Assembly: GCA_947683425.1 (NCBI GenBank)
Contig: CANTUQ010000003.1
Span: 5,084,001 to 5,148,000, forward strand
Length of the DNA: 64,000 bases
Reading direction: 5' to 3'
Source of the DNA: Excoecaria cochinchinensis
Taxonomy: Eukaryota; Streptophyta; Magnoliopsida; Malpighiales; Euphorbiaceae
The notes under the pieces: generated by a model
Database searches by the model: none
What the model saw: the letters and a program-made list of their open reading frames with translations, nothing else
What the model was told of the DNA's origin: nothing
Part shown: positions 56,550 through 64,000 of the stretch, piece by piece
Position numbering within the stretch: the stretch's first letter is position 1
Layout of the letters: each line of letters opens with the position of its first letter
Position numbers and translations under genes: made by a program

Positions 56550-57863
56550 TCATCGGGTTTGGTTATCAGCTGCCGAGCTAAGTATCCATCTCTTGTACGC
56601 CCTGGTAGAGATGGTAGAATGGCTCCCAAACAAAGGTATGACGGTTTTCAATGGAAGTCGGCTCAAGAGCTCATGATAGCGGGAGGCAAAGGCCGCAAAA
56701 AGGACTCCACCTCGAAAGGATAGAGGGAGTCTCACCACATCCTGAGTTACTCCGAGTTGATGGGAACAACGAGCTGTGATGTAGAAAGTCGCCTTACGGA
56801 GCCCGCATAAGGGAACACATCCTGAAGACCCATCAATAACTGCACCGGACAAGGGAAGCCAAGCGTGCGTAAAGCTAATATCATCGTCAGATATCTCACT
56901 GAATCTGGTAATGCACTCGTCGGGAGTCCCAGGTAAATACAGATGACGTCGAGGGAGGAAACACTTCGCAGAGTAACGATTGATGACTCTAGGAGGAGGC
57001 TCTGACAAAAGCTTTAATTTCTCCTGCAACCAAATCTGATAGGGGAAACAAAGAAAGACAAAGAAAATAAAAGCCAGAGAGAATAAAATAAAAGGCAAAG
57101 ATAAGCCGCTGGAGTAAGTTGGATTTACTTCAGGCAAAAATTAGGCATAGGGCTATGTAAAAATCCGAAAGGACGCACTTCCCGCTAAGAAAAGCTAGTG
57201 TGAAAATCCATAAGGGACGCACTACCTTTTAAAACAATGACGTACCTGGAGTAATAAGGGGCTCCCAGAGAATGAAGTGGTAGACCCGACATGAACAGAG
57301 TCCAAACCCAAGATAGTCTCAGCTAGAATGAGGGGGAAAGGTGTGAGCCTGTGATGAAAGTCATCCAGAATTCCAAATAGACGAGGGTCTCCGAGCAGCT
57401 CCTCTGAGGTCGCGACTAGATACTTCATCAGGCAGAAGAGGAAGATGACACTTACGCTTTATGAGGGGATGTTGAAGAATTTATCCATTGCTTCAATCAG
57501 AGGTTCTAAAGAAAATACTGAGCCCTGAGGAACTAGACGAGAAGCGTCAGAAGGAGCGAAGGAGAAGGCAATATCCCCGATTTGGATCAAACCGCAGTGA
57601 GGTACGCAAGGCAAAGCACCAGGTGGATACCAACTTCCAATGATAGCAGCAAATTCTTCGGGCAAGTGGCTTATTTCCTGATAGGTGAACTTGAAGACAT
57701 GAAAATGAGGATCCTAGAAGTGGGTTGCAGTCAAAAGAAGGGTGTAGTCTACCTTGACTCTCCGTAAAAACCTCAGTCCAGAAAGGGGGGCAAGAGTACT
57801 ATGTTCCAAAATTTGAGCATCATCTAAGACACAGTGCATCTTGGAAAGTAAAGGAGAATTCAT
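56550..57863 (-). pseudogene. Tat1 antisense gene, plant-mobile-domain-like, spliced
   Basis: Minus strand from ATG at 57861-57863: MNSPLLSKMHCVLDDAQILE, RRVKVDYTLLLTATHF, stop (TAG where Trp would fit), DPHFHVFKFTYQEISHLPEEFAAIIG, stop (TAA, 57459-57461), EELLGDPRLFGILDDF, AETILGLDSVHVG, SGSPLLLQ. A GT-AG intron (57036-57245, donor gtacgt, pyrimidine-rich acceptor cctatcag) joins LLLQ to IWLQEKLKLL. FRF-(x)n-PTLEEF and GSPLLLQ-IWL are, as I remember, the hallmarks of antisense plant mobile domain genes of Tat elements. Two in-frame stops make it a pseudogene. The family's function is unclear. Confidence 0.65.
57036..57245 (-). other. Intron of the antisense gene
   Basis: 210 bp on the minus strand; begins gtacgt, ends tttcccctatcag. 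Removal restores a continuous LLLQIWLQEKL-type motif. An uninterrupted reading would instead stop. Confidence 0.6.
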
Positions 57864-58205
57864 GTCTTGATAGCTAAAGCCACAGTTGCTAAGGGGAAAA
57901 AAGGAAAAAACTGGAGAAAAGAGCCTATTTTGGAGCTAAAAGAAGGAAGGGGCACGAAATTCAAGAAAAATGGTTGAATTTTATAGATTTGGCTGACCGA
58001 CGGCTAACCCGTCCCTATATTCAAACGGTGAACCCGTCTGTACTAGTCCACCTGGCGAATCGTGCATTGTGCATATCACGCGCATTAATTAGGTAATTAA
58101 TGAGGGAATCTGGATAGACAGACGGAATACCCGTCTGTAGCTATATGGGCGGGAAGCCCGTCGGTACTTAAAATCTATATAAAGATGCAAGTACCGATGG
58201 GAAAT
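57864..58205. promoter_or_regulatory. Divergent internal promoter of Tat1 with palindrome array
   Basis: A minus-strand TATA (tctataaaat, about 57978-57988) faces the antisense gene. A plus-strand TATA (ctatataaag, 58175-58184) faces the accessory gene. Between them are cgtccctat, cccgtctgt, acagacggaatacccgtctgt (8-bp arms) and agcccgtcggta, the same motifs as the Tat1 LTR array. Promoter use is inferred, not shown. Confidence 0.6.
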
Positions 58206-58932
58206 CGTTTTCTTTTCCTTCTTCTTCACACCGACGCCTTTTCCTTTGTTTCCAACAGTCTTTTTTCGTTTTTGTCTTTTCAAATTGCATTTTCTCCCAC
58301 CAGTTTCCAGTTTTTTGACTTCTTCAGTGGGTCTCGACTTCCAGGTTAGTAAAAATACCTCCATTTTTCTTTGTTTTATTATTATCACGAGCAAGGGGAT
58401 TTCTTTTTCTTTTGAATTAATTGAATTAGTGGCCTAGTTGATCCTGGTTGACACTGTAAATAAGTTAATAGAATGAAGTTTATTTTAATAAATAAAGAGT
58501 GCACGAATGTATGCTGTTCGAGGAATAATTAGTGTTCAGTGTATAAATATGGCCTTAGGAATTCATATATTTTGAAGCAAATAATGTGAGAATTAGAAAG
58601 CAAAGGTAATTATATCGCATCGTTGTTCGAGGTCTGAGGCCCGTTTCGTTCTATTTCTTCTTCATTAATGCAAGAGTTTGGGCACACCCTTGCCGGGGTG
58701 CTGCCAGTTTTTTTAGCAAATGTAAATATTATATTGTTACTTGGGGCCTGAGGCCTGTTCCTTCTTTTTATCTTTTCATGCAGGAGGTTGGGTACACCCT
58801 TGCCGAGGTGCTGTCCAAATTTTTGAAATCTTTTTGGTTTAGACATACCCAGGCAGAATGCCACCTAAATTTCTATCATAAGGTCTGTTCATGCCCATAA
58901 TACCAAAACTAACTGTTTGTCTTATTCACAGG
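58206..58932 (+). other. Leader and intron of the Tat1 accessory gene
   Basis: Donor cttccaggttagt (exon end about 58343) and acceptor cttattcacag (58931) would remove about 588 bp and place the ATG at 58933 next to the junction. Otherwise no gene; two related stretches (caagagtttgggcacacccttgccg near 58670 and 58790) look like a diverged duplication. Confidence 0.45.
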
Positions 58933-61029
58933 ATGCCACCACGACGATACACTCCACATGATCAGCCCGAGCCTGAGGCCCCAGGTTGGATGAGCGACGA
59001 GGCTAGACAGAGATATGCAACACTGGTTCAGGTGCAGTTCCGAGCTAGCCACTTCATTTCTAGGCCGTTCCTCGAGGCTCTGGGGATGGCGGATGAGGTG
59101 GATATACTGATGGTGGGTGCGGGTTGGATAGAGTTTTTGACACCTGCTTTCCAGACTCACCCAGAGGTGGTACGACAGTTCCTCGCTATGCTACACTATG
59201 GCGAATATCAGAGATCTGACACGGAGGAGGGTGTCATCCAGTTTTGGATTGAGGGCCACCATTTCAGCATCACCCGTTAGCAGTTTACAGAGGCCATGGG
59301 GCTTCCAGTCGGGCAGGATGTCATGACACCCCAGAGATCAGTGAGACGTCAGCATTGGGCGGTTATAGCCTTACCAGGAGTGCCGTACGATCATGATACG
59401 GCGAAGAGTACAGTACTTTTATCACAGGCTCTGCGATATCTTCATCGGGTTTTGTCCAGCTCATATTTGGGACGAGCTGGTAACCCAGGTTCCCTTAATG
59501 CTGCAAAGATCTGGAGTTTATGGGCCATGATGCCAGGCCAGAGGATCAATATCAGCCACGAGATTTTGGTCAACCTGGTGATGGTATCCAGGGGGGCAGC
59601 CCCTGTAGTGTATATCGGGGGGGTCATTACCAGATTGCTTTTGAGTTTGGGTGTTCATCCAGATATTTTGGGGCGCCCTTTGGATGAGAGTATTTATGTA
59701 GACGCTCCAGCGGCTATGACGATGGCCATGATACTGCCGATACCGGGCCACCCCGAGGCATACAGACTTCGCACTGTGCACGAGACTAGGTGTGCATTTA
59801 GCTTGCCCTCGTTAGAGCAAGTAGAGGAGCAGGCTCAGGACCAGCCTCCTGAGCACCCAGAACATCAGGAGCATCAGATTCCCGAGCACCCAGAACATCA
59901 GGAGCATCAGATTCCCGAGCACCCTCAGCATCAGGAGGACCAGCATCCCCGACAGCCAGAGCATCCCGATGGTCAACCTCCGCAGCCGTAGCACGAGGAG
60001 CAGCCGGGTACACCTTTTGATGTGGGGATCGAGTTTACTATGGATGAGTTGCTGGCTACTCCTCCAAGATAGAGAGTGCAGAGTCCTATGCCTCCATCAT
60101 CGAGAGTACAGCGGATAGCTCCCCGAGCGCCTGAGAGGTTTAACCCATATGCTAGAGTGGGGGATCCGGGAGCATCTACTTCTACAGCTCCACCACTTGA
60201 GCCGACGCCAGATTCGGCTCCCCCTCCATCCTCGTCATCAGCTTTCCCAGGGCAGCCAGATTTTACTACCCTATTGACTTCTCTGTTCGCATCTTTGGAG
60301 CATAGACAGGAGGAGAGAGACAGGGCCCTTCTCGGACAGCTCGGAGAGCGAGATAGGCTCATATTAGATCGGCTGGATCAGCAGCAGGGGATCATCCAGG
60401 ACCAGGGGAGGCTTATTGATCATCTGAGGCAGGAGCAGGAGAGACTCGTAGGTCAGCTGAGGCAGGAGATGAGGGCCTCCTAGAGTGAGGCAACCCAGAG
60501 GATAATCGCATCCGTACAGATGGTGGATGAGTCAGTGGAGGCTCTCAGATTTAGGATTTAGATCCTAGAGGGTGCCATACCTCCCATCCCCCAGTCCCTG
60601 CGGGAGTTTAGAGAGCAGACTGAGGATAGGTTGAGGAGTATGAGGACCACCTCCACAGATCAGACCCTCTGCCTGGGCGATGCTTTCAGAGAGTTAGGGG
60701 GGTTGTTACCAGTACACTCCAATTCATGACGGTCTGTTCACAGCCGTTTCTCGATGGATATGCCCAGGTCCAATTCTAGCAGCAGGAGTCAGCAGGAGCA
60801 CAGCCGTTATCGGTACCAGTGGCTGTACCTCCCAGATACCAGCAAGTAGCCAGGGATTGGGCTACTCAGCAGGCCGGACCGTCAGCCCCTCCCAGTCAGC
60901 CATCTGCCTTAGATGCAGGGCCCTCCGCTCTCCGGCACGAGACCAGCCGGTTCATATATCGGAAGATGAAGATGACCCAGAGGAGCTCTCAGATTATGCG
61001 CCATTATAGATTGTTCAGGGAGTTCTTCT
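58933..61029 (+). pseudogene. Tat1 sense accessory ORF (Athila/Tat ORF type)
   Basis: One frame from MPPRRYTPHDQPEPEAPGW through ALGMADEVDILMVGAGWIEF, FWIEGHHFSITR, AKIWSLWAMMPGQRINISHE, then a repeated EHPEHQEHQIP segment (three copies), Pro/Ser-rich DNA and a Gln/Arg-rich coiled-coil-like part (RLIDHLRQEQERLVGQLRQE). Stops at about 59278, 59989, 60072, 60481 and 60560 are all TAG, where CAG (Gln) fits; a frame change is likely near 60730. The N-terminal half resembles the accessory or env-position ORFs of Athila/Tat elements. No signal peptide or membrane segment is evident. Function unknown. Confidence 0.6.
59845..59950 (+). repeat. Three-copy 36-bp repeat in the accessory ORF
   Basis: gagcacccagaacatcagg-type units in frame, encoding EHPEHQEHQIP repeats; the last unit is diverged. 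Confidence 0.75.
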
Positions 61030-61031
61030 AG

Positions 61032-61450
61032 TTTTGTGTTTATACTTTTTGTAATTGCATCTGTATATTGTACAAAATTTAACCTTTTAGTGGAAAAAAA
61101 AATTGGATTAACTTGTTAAATTTGCATGTTATTTCTTCATGATTTCCCAAAAGAAAATTTAAGAGGAAAAAAAAAAGAGAAAAAGAAAAGAGGAATTGAT
61201 CACATGGAAAATAAGATGATGACTAATAAAGAGGGATATAAGATGTTCATAACTCTACCAATCAAGGTACTTGGCGTAAGAATTAACAAAAGTCTTTTAC
61301 AATACAGGAACATGGTCTTACACCGATTCAAAATCGACCCACAGTCAAGAGGAAGAATAAATAGATCAAACATCATGTCCTACGGGATCACCGAAAATCA
61401 AAAGATCAGAATTGTACTTTGGGGGCACGATGAGGCCGCCAAATTATAGC
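61032..61450 (+). other. Spacer between accessory ORF and tandem repeats
   Basis: A-rich stretch near 61140-61190, no supported gene. Confidence 0.5.
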
Positions 61451-61795
61451 ACTTCATACAGTCCGAAGAAGACTCGGTGTAGCTCAGGAGAGCAATTATC
61501 GCACTTTGTACAGTCCGAAGAAGACTCGGTGCAGCTCAGGAGAGCAATTATCGCACTCCGTACAGTCCGAAGAAGACTCGGTGTAGCTCAGGAGAGCAAT
61601 TATCGCACTCCGTACAGTCCGAAGAAGACTCGGTGCAGCTTAGGAGAGCAATTATTGCACTTCGTACAGTCCGAAGAAGACTCGGTGCAGCTCAGGAGAG
61701 CAATTATCGCACTTCGTACAGTCCGAAGAAGACTCGGTGCAGCTCAGGAGAGCAATTATCGCACTTCGTACGGTCCGAAGAAGACTCGGTGCAAA
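61451..61795 (+). repeat. Seven-copy 52-bp tandem repeat
   Basis: The core gtccgaagaagactcggtg starts at 61461, 61513, 61565, 61617, 61669, 61721 and 61773, exactly 52 bp apart each time, with few substitutions (gtgtagc/gtgcagc, ctccg/cttcg). Lies in the 3' non-coding part of Tat1, before the PPT. Reading frames across it are repeat artefacts. Confidence 0.96.
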
Positions 61796-61937
61796 CCCCG
61801 CGTTTTATAAGTCCAGAACCGACTAGACGCATTGCCGCTTCCCCGACGAAAAGGTAAGGACTGCCTCAGGTATGCGTCTCTTTCCTTTATTCTCTGAATT
61901 TTGGCTCATCTAGGCACTAGTGCGCTAGTTTCCCCGA

Positions 61938-61950
61938 AATTGGGGGCAAC
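61938..61950 (+). other. Tat1 polypurine tract
   Basis: aattgggggcaac directly before tgtagacacc, the junction usual for Tat/Ogre elements. Confidence 0.8.
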
Positions 61951-64000
61951 TGTAGACACCGGGTCTCGAGGCAGTCCAGATCAGAGTTACCCGATGAAGA
62001 GATCAATGTCGATTTACGAGTAAGGGGATGGAATTCGGAGGTTTTTGTCTTTCAATCTCGCAAGGATTAAAATCTTTTTCTATAGCATGGAGTTTTGAAA
62101 GAGTTGGATAAATTTTACAGAATTTGGGTAAAAATGGGAGTTTTGCTTCACAGACGGGCATTCCGTCTGTGTAGGGATGCCCGTCCCTACTTGGGGAGAT
62201 ACCCGTCCCTAGGCGTAGTAGGGACGGACCCGTGGCAACCTAGGGACGCCCGTCCCTAGGATCGCGCCCCATCCCTAGTCAGTCTCCCGCATTTGCCCCT
62301 AGTAGAGACGGCCGTCGGTAGGCGCAGGGAAGCCCTTCGGTACGGTAACTGACCGAATCACTCGAGATTGGATAAAATTTGATCTCTTTTCTTTTCAAAA
62401 GGGGGATAGAATTTATCTAAAAGTTGAATTTTAAAGCCCTTTTAAAATTCAAACTTTAGATAGAGGCTTATCTTAATTATCTCATAAAACCCTATAAATA
62501 AAGGATCAAATTTCAGTTTTAGGGGTTAGAAAATTTGGAGAAAATCTGAAAAAGGAGAGAGAAATTTTATTTAGAAAAAAAGGCTATCAAATATTTTTTG
62601 AAAAAAATGTTTTTAGAAAAAGGCTTTTCTGTGAGCAGATTACGCAAAAAGTTCATAAATCTCTATTCATCTGTAGAGTTTTATTTTGATAAGACTTCTT
62701 TTAATTAATCGATTTCTTCAAATTTTTCTTACGAATTAAGTCAAATTGAGGTGACGAAATTCAGTCGCTTCCATCAATATAACTAATTCGAACACACGAT
62801 TGCTATCAAATTTTCAAGGAAATAATAACATAAATTTTCTTTCTTTGATCTGATTCTTGTTTTGATCCTTGCGAGGCACACGGGGACAAAATCATTCGAC
62901 ATCCACCCTAAAAGGTAAAATCCGAGGGTAAACATTCTGGATTAACATTTGTATAATTTAATTTGATTTACATTGATTTCTATATATACTTCATTATCTT
63001 TTTTTACAAAAGATTTAAGAGGTTTTTTTTATTTGTTTTCCCCTCACTTGGGACGGCCACTGGCACTATCCAGGTAGCCGTCCCTAGGCAAAATTCTCAT
63101 TTTTTTATCTCATAAAATTCTATCTCTTAACTTATTGCTGTTAGAATTTTCTCATTTTTATTTTTATTCACGTTTTTGCTAACGTGTTTATCCTGGTGAG
63201 TTCTTTTCTGACCATTGGAAGTTGGAGTTGTGAGAGATGTTGGTTGCGCCATCCTGCGGATCTCGATTCGGGTTCATTTTTCTACCCTTACCTTGTATTT
63301 TTGTTGTTATGGAAATGGTTTTAATATCGTTAAGGTAAAAAGGACCAAAGGTTTTTTAACAATTAAACCTGGAGATTTTACCGAAAATGGTGGACCAATG
63401 TCCCATTTCAGCCAATAAAATTGACACTTCATAAAAACCATTTTTGTAATGAATATTCATGGTAGGACCAAAGTCCTCATTCCAATGAATATCCCGTTTT
63501 ATGCATGTATCGCACTTTTATAAATGGGAGTTGTATTCTGCTCCTAGTGTTATTGTAATTTATTTCGAACACTTTACCTTGATTCTTGCTTCTATTTACT
63601 GCTTTGGATGTGAATGATTTGCACTTTAATAAAATGCATCGTGTGGAAAGTTGGTGAAATAATAAATTCAAAACATAATTGTAAAATTAATCAAAGTACG
63701 AATAAATGAGAAGTCCCGAACTCACTCTGGTCTTTGGGACTCAAAGAGGCGAGAGGTCTAGGACTTCCAAGACACCTCTTGAGTCCCACCAAAAGGCTTA
63801 AATATACAATCCTAGGCTCTAGGGGAGTAGAGGATGAGGCCTCCAAGATCCCTCTGGCTAGCTCAAGATGGATATGTATGCGCCGTCTTAGGCTTGATAA
63901 GGCTAGACGACCCTTCCCAATGTTCTCCAAGAAACCTCATTGTTGCCCAAAATAGACGCACTTGTAAATACCTTACAAGTTTTATGAACCTTTCCTGATC
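61951..64000 (+). mobile_element. Tat1 3' LTR, cut by the window end
   Basis: Matches 39620-41224, with about 470 extra bases at 63046-63515 and a 14-bp deletion near 63927 relative to the 5' LTR. The last ~50 bases are outside the window. Confidence 0.88.
62149..62355. repeat. Palindrome array of the Tat1 3' LTR
   Basis: Same units as 39818-40026 with a few changes (gggatgcccgtccc, ccccatccctag). A further gggacggcc/ggtagccgtccc pair sits in the 3'-LTR-only segment near 63050-63085. Confidence 0.9.

Larger units (their letters stand above)
39620..64000 (+). mobile_element. Tat1: Tat/Ogre-like element, right end outside the window
   Basis: LTRs open tgtagacatcggg (39620) and tgtagacaccggg (61951). 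Between them: primer site, Gag, protease, G-patch, truncated RT, integrase, antisense gene, internal promoter, sense accessory gene, 52-bp tandem repeats and the PPT ttgggggcaac. Tk6 is inserted in gag. The integrase (SPWPFAAWGIDIIG) and PPT/LTR junction are of Tat type. The far end of the 3' LTR and the right target duplication are not in view; a left copy would be ctagg (39615-39619). Confidence 0.88.

Noticed and set aside
61412..61857. Repetitive YSPKKTRCSSGEQL-type proteins
   Set aside because: A 52-bp tandem repeat (not a multiple of 3) read through all frames.

Overview
This is plant nuclear DNA, and I see no host gene in it. Nearly the whole window is nested LTR retrotransposons of the Ty3/gypsy superfamily. 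Most are chromoviruses with a C-terminal chromodomain and 2.2-2.8 kb LTRs, which I place in the Tekay/Del lineage (names Tk1-Tk6). One is a large Tat/Ogre-like element (Tat1). I also see a solo Tat-like LTR (sL9), a split relic of an Athila/Tat-type accessory gene (relic8), and a partial LTR at the left edge (R1). Chromovirus and Tat lineages together, AT-rich long LTRs and initiator-Met primer sites point to a flowering plant; I cannot name the species.

Layout. 1-2204: R1, an LTR related to that of Tk2, with a palindrome array and AAT microsatellite. 2220-6590: Tk1, a decayed minus-strand Tekay element. 6590-9824: leader-like DNA and the start of relic8, interrupted by solo LTR sL9 (6945-9330, TSD ccatg). 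9825-39459: Tk4, an old plus-strand Tekay element. Its 5' LTR holds solo LTR Tk2 (10366-22792, TSD tttct), which holds the intact minus-strand element Tk3 (11311-20933, TSD taacg, uninterrupted 1543-residue Gag-Pol). Its 3' LTR holds Tk5 (29441-37034, TSD ttatg), a young element with a scrambled interior. 39460-39619: the continuation of relic8. 39620 to the window end: Tat1, with Tk6 (43543-52839, TSD acaat) inserted in its gag. Depth reaches four levels (relic8 > Tk4 > Tk2 > Tk3).

How the parts work. The Tekay elements encode Gag, protease, reverse transcriptase, RNase H, integrase and a chromodomain in one frame, primed by initiator tRNA-Met. Tk3 looks autonomous. Tk6 is one base from an open frame. 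Tk5 has lost Gag and carries an inverted pol block fused to a copied piece of the primer tRNA. Tat1 has Gag, protease, G-patch, a truncated RT and an integrase. It also carries an antisense spliced plant-mobile-domain-like gene and a sense accessory gene, which diverge from one internal promoter.

The least explained signals lie inside the LTRs. (1) Every Tekay family and Tat1 carries an array of short GC-rich palindromes whose sequence is family-specific. (2) The Tekay LTRs share an ordered series of small hairpins whose stems change in compensating pairs. (3) Four Tekay families share a roughly 20-codon block ending in a stop codon, with mostly synonymous differences. (4) Tk5 records primer-tRNA read-through followed by template switching. 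(5) The Tat1 palindrome array recurs between two divergent TATA boxes inside the element. All comparisons were made by eye; no search or alignment program was run.
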